Source: Neelides folsomi (taxonomy: Eukaryota > Arthropoda > Collembola > Neelipleona > Neelidae). Taken from it: 40,453 bases of DNA. Of this stretch, positions 1 to 10,691 are shown one piece after another. How positions within the stretch are numbered: the stretch's first letter is position 1; every line of letters starts with the position of its first letter. The stretch covers positions 1 through 40,453 of the forward strand of contig JAQGBZ010000493.1 in NCBI GenBank assembly GCA_034687125.1, read 5' to 3'. The notes beneath the pieces were generated by a model that did no database searches, was not told the DNA's origin, and saw nothing but the letters and a program-made list of their open reading frames with translations. Position numbers and translations under genes: made by a program.

Positions 1-761
1 TGGTCATGAATTAGTCATTGATTTGAATAAATTATTCACATTTTACTGGTGGTGATTACGCTGTTAGATGCAGTGTATATGACAAAATTTATTATACACA
101 AATAAAGTATGTTTTAAGTAATATAAAAAATGAAAACCATTTGTTTTTTATATTTTATTATCGATTTGCAAAATCATAATGGTGTTTTAATTTTCCCTGT
201 AAGATATTGGCATTTTTGTTTCATTATAATACTAATGAATGTCCAAAATAATATAATATAACAGTATTTAAGATTAGCAATATTTTAATTCATCAGATTC
301 ATATGTACTTACATAATATACCTATGATTTACATAATTTAAACAATACTCTTTACTTTGTATTCTAACGATGACTCGTGAATATCATTATCATAAACTTA
401 TTTAATGAAAATGGTCATTAAAAATTAATGAAAATTTATTATTACCTTAAATGGTTAAACATTATTTTAAAAAATTGTGGTGCACTAATAAATACAAATT
501 ACGCAGTTACAAAACATTTGCATTTATCATAAATTAGCCTTAATATTCAGTAAAAGTTACTTTGAATATCTCTTCAAAATAAATTTCTTTCGGAATAAGT
601 TTGATCCAATAATTAATTCGCAAACACTACTTAGTTTCAAAATATACATAAATATCTCGAAATTTTAATTCTGTTAAATATTTTGAATCTTGCAATTGCA
701 ATAAGGAAATTTTTGCTTCAAATTTTACATTTTAATTTTACAATCTAATCTAAGCATAACA
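1..761. other. AT-rich noncoding stretch
   Basis: No open frame with coding character, no clear repeat and no RNA gene was seen. The sequence is very A+T rich with scattered poly-A and poly-T runs. It precedes the inferred first exon at 762 and should contain that gene's promoter, but no convincing TATA box or initiator stands out. Confidence 0.5.
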
Positions 762-2878
762 ATGGAAAAAACAGGTGATATTTATAATGGATTGGTGCGC
801 AAGTTATCTGTAAGAAATTCGACAAAAGGTACAAAAAATATAGTTAATTAATCCTACTGTATGATCATTTATCGCAATCAATTTTAAATTATCATAGCAT
901 AGTAAACATATAAGATTTTATCCTTACTCATACGTTTATGCTCGTACTAAACACACACATACTTACATAGGACCCACCCTATACTATATGTAAGTACTCT
1001 CTGAGTGCACAATAGAATAGAAAATGGGAAGGGAGCCCAAACCAAGATTTTCTATTCTATTGTGCACTCAGGGAGTACTTACATATAGTATAGGGTGGGT
1101 CCGAGTTACTGTTTAAGGACTTTTAGTAACTGGGTTTTTTAAGTTATAATTATTTATAATACTACATTGTAAAAACCCAATTAACTCGGACCGACACTAT
1201 ATTTAAGATTAGTAATAAGCATCCTAATACTATATTGGTAGTATGTTAAAATATGAATGTAATAGTTTTCTTAATTTTCAATTCAGATCTAAGAGAAGAA
1301 TGTGAATTTTTAACCAAAGATACCTCAACAGTGACAGAGAATAAACCGCTTGGAAATTCTTTTATGAAAAATTATAAGCCTTATTTAACCCAAAAACGCC
1401 CAATATCTCAATTTAAATGGCCAGACATTGTGAGATTCTGCTTATGTTGGTTCTTTTTTACAGCGCTTTTACTCAGCATCGTATATTTTAAAAACAAGGA
1501 TGAATTTGTTTATTTGATCCCAATCCCAATTTTCATTTCATTTGTTATCACTATCTGTATAGTGTATAGCATTCGTTTCCGTTGCGTCATGATTTTGTCA
1601 TTACCTCAATTAACTGGTCGACAAGGACGTTTGATTTTACTTTCTATTATTAACGGAATTATAATTTCTGGCCCTTTAATGAGCATAATTTTCAATACAA
1701 ACCAAGCGTCTCAAAGTTTTAATTGCATTATAGAAAATGCGAAAGATCAAGGTCGAGTTTTAACCGAAACATATCAAGCTGCATACTTGGACTTGGAGAA
1801 AGCAATTGTTGAAAATACAAAATCTTGGGTTGAATTTACCAAAAAAATTGAAAAAATTCGCAACAATATCAATGAAGAATTAAAAGGGATTAAAACAAAA
1901 GTAATTGAAGTGGAAAATGATTTAAAGAAAATTTCAGAACAATGCAATAACGATATAAATGCTGCGTTTCAAAAATGTTTCAAAAATACCTGTAAAAGTA
2001 GTGGAATTTTTAATTCCTGTATTTTTAAAGATGCACTTGATACAGTCATTCATCCACTCTGTTCGGTTTTTCAACATCCTAACTATTGTGCTCCCATAAG
2101 TATAGCAAATATTCCTTTTCAACAAATGGAACTTATGGTTGATGACGCTAACCAATTTTTTAATAAATTTGTAACCAAAATTAGCTTGAAAAAGCTTAAT
2201 TCGGTAATATTGGAAGGACATTCATCAGCAATGGAAATAAAAGAAATAATCGAAAGAGAATTTAATGAAAAATTTGAAATGATTGAATTAGTGGCCTCGA
2301 TCTTACAATATTTTTCAATTTTGACGCTTATTTATATTCCAATTTCTTCTTATCGCTATTTGAGAAAATATCAAAAACTTCGGGTAGTTGGACATTATCC
2401 CAAAAGTAAAACTGAAAAATTTATTAAAACTCAAAATAAAAAAGCAAAGAAATCTCTTCATATATCTTTAATTCTTTTATTTTCTCAAATTCTGTTGACT
2501 ATTGCTATATGTATATTTGACCTTTCTTTATATTGGGCTCAAAATCTTGTTAAAGCTCACGGGAGCAGTGTAATTACAGCTAGGGGAAATTTATCTTTGA
2601 AATTAAATGTGGAAGCTGGAAGTTTTATTGAACCATTGTTGAGTCCTTTTGTTAAAGGGTTTAATATTGGAACTTCACATAATTTTACATTAGATACAAA
2701 TGCTTGTTTGCCAAATCCAATGAGTCCAGCTGGTTGGGGTGTTTATATACCTGTGGGATTTTTATATGGCTTGACAATTTTATTTGTGTTTGTTTCGAAT
2801 TATACTCTTAAATTTAAACCAAAAATTGTTGAATGCTTTTTTCCATTAACAATAAGTGAGAAGAATGCCGGTGAATGA
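762..2878 (+). CDS. DC-STAMP-like multi-pass membrane protein (two exons)
   Basis: Model: join(762..828, 1287..2878), 552 residues. Exon 1 encodes 22 residues and ends in phase 1 before a GT at 829. The acceptor AG at 1285-1286 restores the large frame exactly, so the ATG at 1253 is intronic sequence and not the start. Seen: hydrophobic segments near residues 71-90, 97-117 and 138-158, a long charged, helix-prone loop with a cysteine cluster (about 238-290), then further hydrophobic segments near 356-377, 411-436 and 506-529. The GP after the third segment, the loop cysteines and a late CLPNP motif resemble the DC-STAMP domain of sneaky/DCST1 and SPE-42 proteins, which act in gamete membrane interactions. 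No C-terminal RING is seen, so it may be a short or diverged member. Family call is moderate; the gene model is fairly secure. Confidence 0.7.
970..1102. repeat. Long near-perfect inverted repeat inside intron 1
   Basis: Arms at 970-1025 and 1047-1102 are 56 nt each and complementary except for one position, around a 21-nt loop. The arms begin and end with GGACCCACCCTATACTATAT and its complement. It sits in the intron of the DC-STAMP-like gene, so the pre-mRNA would fold into a long hairpin. A MITE (foldback type) is the simplest explanation. Confidence 0.9.
1098..1192. repeat. Short TIR element abutting the hairpin
   Basis: Perfect 11-bp terminal repeats GGTCCGAGTTA (1098-1108) and TAACTCGGACC (1182-1192) enclose a 95-bp unit with an internal complementary pair near its ends. 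Its left end overlaps the right arm of the hairpin at 970-1102, so the two form a compound or nested MITE. A related structure occurs at 17261-17331. Confidence 0.7.
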
Positions 2879-3075
2879 TTTTTTATTTACTTACCAATTT
2901 TTAATGATTTGGTATTAAAAATGTTTAAATTTTATTTTTAATAAGCTTTAAGAAGATTTTTAGATGTCCACTAACAATATTTTATAATTATGGTTAAGTA
3001 GACTTAATAAGACTATGTAATCAATCATAGTCATATCATATGGTACTACTGTATATTAACTTAAAATTTGAAAAA

Positions 3076-4489
3076 TCATAAGAGTTCGGGAGGAATATTC
3101 GACCCAACAATTGCTTCATAAACTACATTCTTCCATTCTTCCTTATCAGATGAATAAATCTTAAATGTATCGAGGATTTGTGCAGAGGCAACAGATTTGA
3201 TGATTCCAAAAACAACTGAAAAATATGGTGGAGCTGGAAATAGAAAAATCACATCAAATCACATGATTGTGATTTAGGGTATAATTTATTATCAAATGTA
3301 TTTTATTTAATATTTGGTTTAAATTACCGTTTATTATTAATATTTGCTTGGCAAGAAGAGGATAATTTGTTTGATAAATTCCAAGAATTGCAGCAATTGC
3401 GCTAAGAACTTCATAAAATATAAATAAAATATGAGTTATAGAATCTAAACAAATCTATGCATAGTTCTTAAAAAGCAATTAAATTCAACAAAATATATTT
3501 ACATGTTTAATTTAAGACTACTAAATTTAAAAAAGTTTTATTAACTTATGAGCTATAAATTATTTAGTCAAACCTCTAATTGACGTAACTTGTCGAAGTG
3601 AAAATCCATTCATGTCAATTATAGTTATCGTTTGACCACTGCTATTTGTTGAATTTGTATCTTTCAGCATTTTTTCAACTGTCTGATATGTAGATTCAAC
3701 CATGAATGTAAATTGACGAATGATGTCTTCTCTAAAGCCATTGTTAATTGCTTTCCTTGTGTCCCATAATCCCAATGGAGCGTATAAAACTTAAAGATTT
3801 GAAACAATTAATGGATTTCAAATACGATAAAGGAACATGAAAATAGAATTAAAATACCTTGTCGTCCTTCGTTTGTTGTTCCAGAAAGACGAAATGGATG
3901 TTCTTCCTGAGAAAATCCGGAAGTTGGTTTCCAATTTACAAGATTTTCAATGTCGTTTATGCGTCTCCATTCAATTGATTTCAGTAATTTTTGTGAAGTC
4001 TTTTCTAAATCTCCGTCATTAACTTTTCAGTAACATGTAAATGTAAAGATTTACAAGATTATTAAAAAAATTAAAAATTCTAGTGCCAAATAGGTAATAA
4101 TTTTATTGTTTTTAGTATATAAGTTTTTTTTAAAGAATTATAATTTTAAAAAAATAAAAAAAAGATAATTTTTATGATAGAAATTTACTAACCCTGAATC
4201 CAATTATTTAAAAGTTCATCTGGTGTGTCTTTGAGCCATTTAGTAGCAAAATCGGAGCTTTCATTATTTAATTCACTCATTGTCAGTTTTACTTCCATAA
4301 GTTTACGAAACTGAAAAAATTTATCTGCTTATTTAATTATATTTTTCTAGGATGCAATTTAAAATATAAAAAAATAAACATTAATTTTAGGCTTCATACC
4401 TCAGACACATTTGCTTCTTCATTTGTAATTTGTGAAACACAAGTTTTTAATAATGCAACAAATAAAAATATTTTATGTAAATGCAACAT
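3076..4489 (-). CDS. Secreted CRAL-TRIO (SEC14-like) protein, intact copy A
   Basis: Model: complement(join(3076..3233, 3328..3408, 3574..3789, 3858..4022, 4193..4310, 4400..4489)), 275 residues, all introns GT-AG with matching phases (0,1,1,1,1). Seen: an N-terminal hydrophobic signal peptide (about residues 1-19), a helical CRAL-TRIO N-like segment ending DELLNNWIQ, then the lipid-binding core with LGLWDTRKAINNGFREDI, IDMNGFSLRQVTSI and INAPPYFSVVFGIIK. It ends at NIPPELL with a stop directly after it, where SEC14-like proteins would normally continue into a GOLD domain. The family binds and moves hydrophobic ligands such as phosphoinositides, tocopherol or retinoids; the ligand here is unknown. 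The signal peptide suggests an extracellular or luminal role, unusual for a family that is mostly cytosolic. It is the last copy of a tandem array. Confidence 0.85.
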
Positions 4490-4606
4490 ATTTAATAGTC
4501 TTTTCGCTAAAACAAAAATGCGTAATTATTTATATTAAAGCACATATGCAATGACGAAAGTACAAACAACTTTTCTACGTATGATAAAAGTGAGGAATCT
4601 TCTTTC

Positions 4607-4690
4607 ATATATATATATAAGTGGCCAGAAAATTAAAAAAAACTGATTGAATATTCATCATTCATGATTACTAGGGAATCCTTTTAGAAT
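4607..4690 (-). promoter_or_regulatory. Putative promoter of CRAL-TRIO copy A
   Basis: An alternating TA run (about 4607-4620) gives a TATA-like box on the minus strand, about 120-130 bp upstream of the ATG. Beyond it, 4637-4690 is a block shared with copies B (6444-6500) and C (8622-8676); all three have TTGAATATTCAT and a GGGAAT(C/G)CTTTTAG core. Same order and similar distance in each copy suggest an inherited proximal promoter element. Confidence 0.55.
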
Positions 4691-5039
4691 TTTTTAAGTC
4701 AATAATTATTTTGATCATCTGCAAATGTATATAATTTTACTCACTTAAGAATGATTTGAATTTTTATTTAAATTATATAATTTAAATTACATATTTCTTT
4801 TTCCCATTTAATTTTATTCACCAATATAAATAGTATTATTATATTATAATGTGTAATTATTTGTATTATGTTAAATACATGGTATTTAGATTTATCCATT
4901 AGGTGTATTGGATATAATTTATATAATAATTAATTATGCAATTAAATCTACTTAAATGTCATAAGTCAGATTAAAAATAATTTGATGTATATCAAAGTTT
5001 AATTATATTCTATTCAGAAAATCCGTGGCTAACATATCG

Positions 5040-5160
5040 CTATCTTGCAAAATTGAGGCTCCATGCAGTTTTACATGTAAATTTCCCTCTTATAAAATTC
5101 CGCTCCATGAAGCACCATGTTGGTCAAAATCGCTCCATGGTGCTCCATGTAGAGCAAAAT
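5040..5160. repeat. GCTCCATG repeat cluster and imperfect inverted repeat
   Basis: The octamer GCTCCATG occurs near 5058, 5101 and 5132, with a further TGCTCCATG near 5142. The section around 5101-5156 folds back on itself imperfectly (GCTCCATGAAGCACCATG against CATGGTGCTCCATGTAGAGC). It lies downstream of pseudogene B, where exons 5 and 6 would be expected. No known element is recognised. Confidence 0.4.
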
Positions 5161-5439
5161 ATAGACCTATTACATTTACAAGTCTCAAAGTGCCCTTTCA
5201 CTGAAAAATAAGTTAAAATATTTCATTCATAAAGTTCTTATATGTGATTTTCAATCGATTAAACTCATACATTGATTAAACCCAAAAGTCTTACAAGTGT
5301 TTATTTTGTAGCTATTTTTTTTACTTATGATATTAACTAATTTTTTCGAGGTTGTTTTCCTTTTTACACGTATAAAATAAAAATTGACGAGAAGAGGAAT
5401 TATCAAGGGAAGAGAATTAAAGAAATGAAAAAAAGGATT

Positions 5440-6301
5440 TTGACAATTCATTCGATTACGATTGCTTCTGTTTTTGACCATTGATGTATGTCGAATTGTG
5501 TCTTTAATCATTTTCCTCAAAGTTTGGTAAGAAGATTCAAGCATAAATGTTTAATGACATCTTCTCGAAATTCATTAATAATTGCTTTCCTAACCCAACC
5601 TAACCCCAAAGGCGCGTACACAACTTCAAGTTTGAATTTCATAATTAATTTTATATTAATTACGATTTACGAAGATTAATTTTCTAATGCCGAGCTGTCC
5701 ATTATCAGAATGTTCAGAAATTCGAAATGAATATTCAGCTTGAGAAGACCCAGATGTTGGTTTCCAATTTACAATGTTTTCAACGTCGTTTAAGCGTCTC
5801 CATTTAATTGTTTTCATTATTTTTTGTTTCGCCTTTTTTAAATCTCCATCGCTAGTTTCTAAATTATTTAAATAAAATTTTTATAAATTGTCAAGAAATA
5901 TATGGTGTATACCGGTACATATATATTTTTTTTGAATTGATTTTTTTAAAGTTTAAAAAAATTATAAAATAAAAATTCACGAATATGATTTTTATGTTTA
6001 AAATTAAATTTGAATCCAATTTAATAAAATCTCATTTGGTGTGTCTTGGAGACATTTAGAAGCGAACTCGGAGCTTTTTGTTTCTAATTCATTTATTTTT
6101 AAATCCATAAATTTTCGAAGCTAAAAATTTTATTGAATAAATATAAAATTATTATAAGAACATTTATGTATAAATTAACATTATAATTAATTCCATACCT
6201 CAGAGGCATTTTTTATTTCTTAATTTGTAATTATAATTTGTGAAACATAGGAATTAGAAAATACAGCTAATAAAAATACAATTTTAAGATATAGATAGCA
6301 T
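5440..6301 (-). pseudogene. CRAL-TRIO pseudogene copy B (exons 1-4 only)
   Basis: Four regions match exons 1-4 of the flanking intact genes in order: exon 1 about 6301-6199, exon 2 about 6120-6008, exon 3 about 5866-5697, exon 4 about 5623-5455. Damage seen: the ATG at 6301 is one base out of frame with the signal-peptide frame, an in-frame TAA replaces a Glu codon late in exon 1, exon 2 runs into a TAA where the donor site should be, and exon 4 has a one-base loss after the REDVIK segment plus a degraded IDMNGF region. Exons 5 and 6 are absent downstream. Exon 3 is still recognisable (IKWRRLNDVENIVNWKPTSG), so decay is recent relative to the duplication. Confidence 0.85.
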
Positions 6302-6374
6302 TTTTTGTAAAGGAGTGCAATCAAGTGGCTTTATTAAATATTAGGTAATTGGTAGTACGTATTATACTACAGAT

Positions 6375-6500
6375 ACATATTATATACATAAATAGAAAAG
6401 AAATTCTTCGTATATTTATCTGCTTGAAAATTAAAAATTGAATGAAAAAAACTGATTGAATATTCATGAGTATCAGAATATCAGGGAATCCTTTTAGGAA
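6375..6500 (-). promoter_or_regulatory. Relic promoter block of copy B
   Basis: 6444-6500 carries the same conserved block as copies A and C, with AT-rich TATA-like sequence at about 6375-6415 between it and the exon 1 relic. The block is well preserved although the coding part is broken. Confidence 0.5.
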
Positions 6501-6896
6501 CATTTCTACTTTTTATATCGAGTATTTTATTACAAGTTCCACATGTACATGTACTCTTTGAAAAATCAAATAGAATTTACAATTTGCATAAGTTTTAAAG
6601 TTCAATCTACTATATCTTCTTATTCTTATAGTAATATATGATAAATATAATATGCAAATAATTAAATTATACATACTCGTATATGATATATATTATATTT
6701 AATTTATATATGAGTACAATATATTTGAGTCAAATAAAAATTAAAAATTATTTCATTGGCTCCAATTATTAATCTACTTTTAATAAATTAAAATGAATAA
6801 TAATTATTAATTATGCATAGGTACTTTACATATATCGTTGCTATAACTTCTAGATATTCATCTGAACTTAGCATATTATTGATTAGTTTAGTAAAA

Positions 6897-8499
6897 TCAT
6901 AGAAGTTCAGGAGGATAAACTGCCCCTGAAATGGCTTTAGATATCACATCCTTCCATTCTGTGTTGTCAGATGAATAAATTTTAAAAGTGTCAAGGATTT
7001 GTGCAGAGACAACAGATTTGATGATTCCGAACATTATGGGAAAAAACGGCGGTGCTAGAAATAATAAATTATAATTAGATTAATTGACCAATGTTTTTAG
7101 TTTTAAGTTTATAGCTTTTATTTACAATTTACAACAAATATATTTTTCCTAGAAGTGGATAGTTTGACTGATAAATTCCGAGAATAGCCGCAATTACACT
7201 AAGGACTTAATGAATATTAATATATAATTATTAATTATCAATGATATTCCATATGCGCAACATTGTGAACAATTGAATTGTCAAAGAGATTCCATAGACA
7301 TAAGTTTGTGTGCAAATTTGTTGATACGTTGGCGTTCAAAAGTACGTACTTTTGCGTTTTGGGGATTTTGGGGCAAAATGCGCAAAGTCCAGCCATATTA
7401 CTAAAATGTGAACTGATAAGTTCGTAGTAATATAAACGTTATAAATTACTTTCTCCAACTTTATTTATTTATTTACTTAGAGCTATAATTACATCCAAAT
7501 GACATTGACATAATAACATTGGCGTTGAGGCGTTTTTATATTTCCCAATCTAAATGCATTGGACTATGAGTCGCAGGTCGCAATTTTGATAAGAAGCTAC
7601 CTATTTCCTAAAACCGTTTTAAACATTTAAACTCTATACAATTGAATTAAATTTTTATTTGAGCTAAGAAGCTTACAAAATCAATCAATTCTATAGGTAA
7701 AAAAATAAGTGATTTATTTTTTAATTAACTGTACTATTGTCCATAACTCTGAAATACTTTCATTTTTATTTCAATAATTATTTTCTGATCAAATCGATAA
7801 ATTTTTATTTACGGAATCTCGTTGACAATTTGTAAAAACTTAATTGGCATGAAGAGATTGAATTGATTATTTTAATTTGGAAACTCAATGCAATTTGACG
7901 TGATTTCTATGGAATATGGGATGTATTCAACCCAGATATTTTTGAACGCTAAGAGCGTTTGATTTCAGTATATTATTTGAAGTGAGGGGATTTTGGGGAT
8001 TAATTCAAAGTCACTCGCTAATAAAATAAAAATAATCAACAAAGAGAGAGAGTATGTGAATTGTAATTTACCAAAAGTTATAAAAATATACCAAATAAAT
8101 TTATTAATGAGAATAATCGAATTTCTGGGATTTTATTTGTATACCCTCAATCCAATTGTTTAACATTTCATCAGGTATATCTTGGAGCCAATTAGTAGCA
8201 AACGTGGAGCTTTCTTTATTTAATTTGGTTATTTTTAATTCCAGAACTTTTCGTAACTAATTTTTAGAGAAAATACAAAATTATATTATGCATATAATGT
8301 AATGTAATTACTATTCTATACCAAATTAATAAATAGTTTTTGTATCAGCCAGAAACAATATAGAATATAAAATAAAATAATAAAATGAATTGGTTTATTT
8401 TATGTTTTACACTTCAATGATCATTTTTGCTTATTCATCTTCATTAATAATTTTTGAAGCACATAGATTTAAAAATGCAACAATATAATACAATACCTG
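6897..8499 (-). pseudogene. CRAL-TRIO pseudogene copy C (exons 1-2 and 5-6)
   Basis: Exon 1 relic near 8498-8420 lacks an ATG and has a TAA after NEDE. Exon 2 (about 8259-8149) is open and ends NWIEG before a GT. Exons 3 and 4 are missing: 7210-8140 holds unrelated sequence. Exon 5 (about 7207-7140) reads LSVIAAILGIYQSNYPLLGK and then stops early. Exon 6 (7054-6897) is fully open, 158 nt exactly as in the intact genes, and ends VYPPELL plus stop. Together with copy B, which keeps exons 1-4, the two dead copies have nearly reciprocal losses. Confidence 0.82.
7210..8140. other. Unexplained segment replacing exons 3-4 of copy C
   Basis: No CRAL-TRIO similarity is seen. The segment contains a perfect 18-bp palindrome CAAAAGTACGTACTTTTG at about 7338-7355 and two occurrences of GGGGATTTTGGGG (about 7370 and 7987). 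It may be an old insertion or the result of a deletion and fill-in; no transposase frame or clear terminal repeats were found. Confidence 0.4.
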
Positions 8500-8588
8500 C
8501 AAAAATTAGATACAATTAGATAAGTAATAACTACATAGTCGTATTTGGGTTGTTAAAAAGCAAGTAAGAGGAATAATGCTTCCTGTTT

Positions 8589-8676
8589 TTCATATAAAAC
8601 AAATAGTTAGGGGAAAAAATATGAAAAAAACTCATTGAATATTCATCATTAATGAGTATCAGGGAATGCTTTTAGC
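8589..8676 (-). promoter_or_regulatory. Relic promoter block of copy C
   Basis: The block shared with copies A and B lies at 8622-8676, with a TATA-like TTTTATATG (minus strand) at about 8589-8600 between it and the exon 1 relic. Confidence 0.5.
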
Positions 8677-8699
8677 AACCTTTATCTATAAAATGCGGA

Positions 8700-9474
8700 T
8701 GCATAGTCCGGAATAGTCCCCACACCATACTGTTAGCTGATCCTTATTAAAAAATTTCCAAGTGAATTTCAACCATATTCATGTAATAAATTTAGGTAAA
8801 AACTAAAAGCGTGTTATTTGACTCTTGGCAATATTTCGAAATTATTAAACATAAAAGGTATATTGATTGGATATAAAACTATTATTGTATTTTTTGTCCA
8901 AGATGTTCCACTCTCTTATTATTTTAAAAAGGGATTTTTGTATAGTAAGCATATGACTCATCATTGACACCTTAGTATCCTATTTAGCCAATATCAATAT
9001 CAAGTCAATTATTATGTATATTGACAGTAAAATGTAAAATCACAATCACTTTGTAAGTCGTAAGTTAAAATAAACCATTTGAAGAAAATAAAAAAAATAA
9101 TTTTAAAAATCAATTTTAAACCAAGATGTGATAGTTATGTTATGATATGATAAATGATATTATATAATACTAGATGGTAATTTTGATTTATTCAGAAATT
9201 GATTATAATTTTCATGATGTGATATAACATCTGAGTTGTAAAATTCTAAATTTCTAATGTGTATGTTACATAAAGATTAATTAATAGATTTATCATACTT
9301 TTAAGGATATTATTAAAGTTTGACTTTATACTTGATCTCTTATACCTATGTTATGTACATGATATCATTTACAATTTAATACGTGGATGTTTAATTTCGT
9401 ACAATAAATCATATCTTTATATATTACATTTTATGTTAGAATGAAATCACAGAATAAATTTTAGTTATGATAAA
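8700..9474. other. AT-rich spacer between CRAL-TRIO copies C and D
   Basis: No open frame, RNA gene or repeat structure with support was found. It contains the 3' flank of intact copy D and the far upstream region of copy C. Confidence 0.4.
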
Positions 9475-10691
9475 TTAAAGGAGTTCTTTTGGCATCACGT
9501 GCGGTTGAATAACCTTAGCTAACACAGGATACCACTCATCTCTATTTGAGGCAAAAAGTTGAAAGTTTTGAAGCCCTTTGGATGACACGACGTTTTTAAT
9601 GATTTGAAATACAGCAGTAAAATACGATGGAGCTTGATATAAAGAAATCAATTAGTCTGGAATCGGTTATTCAACTTACTTTTAGATGAATCTAATGATT
9701 AATTTCTTACCATTGATAATAAAAACGTGTTTTGCATGGAGGGGATAATTGTTTTCATATATTCCAACAATTGCTGCAATTGCGCTCAATGCTATAAAAT
9801 TGTTAAATGATTACATATTGTCTTATTAGAATAGATGTCTATATGTTAATTATAATTTAAAATGTTTACTTCTAATTGATGTGACTTGTCTTAAAGTGAA
9901 TCCGTTCATATCAATAATGGCAATCCATTGACCAAGTGTTTCATTAAATCTCGGGTCGGTATTTAATCCTTTGTATGCTCCTTCAATCATTCTTGTGAAT
10001 TCTTTAAGGAGATCCGCCCTATGACCGTTGTTTATATCAGTTCGCGAATCCCAAAGTCCCAATTGGCCATAGATAACTAATTAAAGACAAAATTAAAAAT
10101 GTTATTTTTCTATTATTGATAAATGACTTAAAGATTTTTAATTTGCTTACGGGGATGTCCTTCATCAGTGAAACCATTAACTCTATGAAGATGTTCAGCA
10201 GGATCAAATCCGGCAGCTGGAACCCAATCTTTAATGTTTTCAATATCGTTGACTCGCCGCCACTCAACAGTTTTCAAAAGTTGCTTGGATGATTTTTCAT
10301 GATTCCCATCAGTATCTAATATTAATATTTGTCAACATCAAATATTCCTTATTTAATGCATCAGACAAATTATAATTATTTTTGTCGTACGTTTTAAATT
10401 CATTTTTTTAAATATTACTTTTAACCCAATTATCGAGAAGTTCGTCTGGAGTTCTGTCCAGAAATCCTTCTAAAAACTCTAATGATTCTTTGCTCAAACC
10501 TCCTTTTCTGGTTTCAAGAAACTTCCTAAACTGCACAAACGAAATAGAATAAATTCAATGAAATTTATAAAAAAAATTATTTCGATTATAATATTTACCT
10601 CTAGAACATTTTCTCTATCCTGTGGTTCCAGTCTCGATTGACCATTTTTAACGACTGCAAACAATAAAAATAAGAAGAAATAGGAGGCCAT
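9475..10691 (-). CDS. Secreted CRAL-TRIO (SEC14-like) protein, intact copy D
   Basis: Model: complement(join(9475..9632, 9711..9791, 9870..10076, 10151..10315, 10419..10530, 10599..10691)), 271 residues. Exon lengths and phases closely match copy A (exons 3, 5 and 6 are 165, 81 and 158 nt in both). The ATG at 10691 gives a good signal peptide (FFLFLLFAVV, cleavage likely near residues 17-20); a frame extension upstream has no ATG. Seen: NDIENIKDW, the core motifs LGLWDSRTDINNG and IDMNGFTLRQVTSI, then APSYFTAVFQIIK, ending PKELL plus stop with no GOLD domain. Sequence is clearly diverged from copy A (for example exon 6), so the pair is an old duplication. Ligand unknown; the expected role is an extracellular or luminal lipid carrier. 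Confidence 0.85.

Noticed and set aside
1253..1286. ATG at 1253 as start of the DC-STAMP-like protein
   Set aside because: It lies in the pyrimidine-rich end of an intron; the exon at 762-828 joins in exact phase at 1287.
6897..8499. Copies B and C read as a single split gene
   Set aside because: On the minus strand exons 5-6 of C come before exon 1 of B, so they cannot be spliced in the right order.
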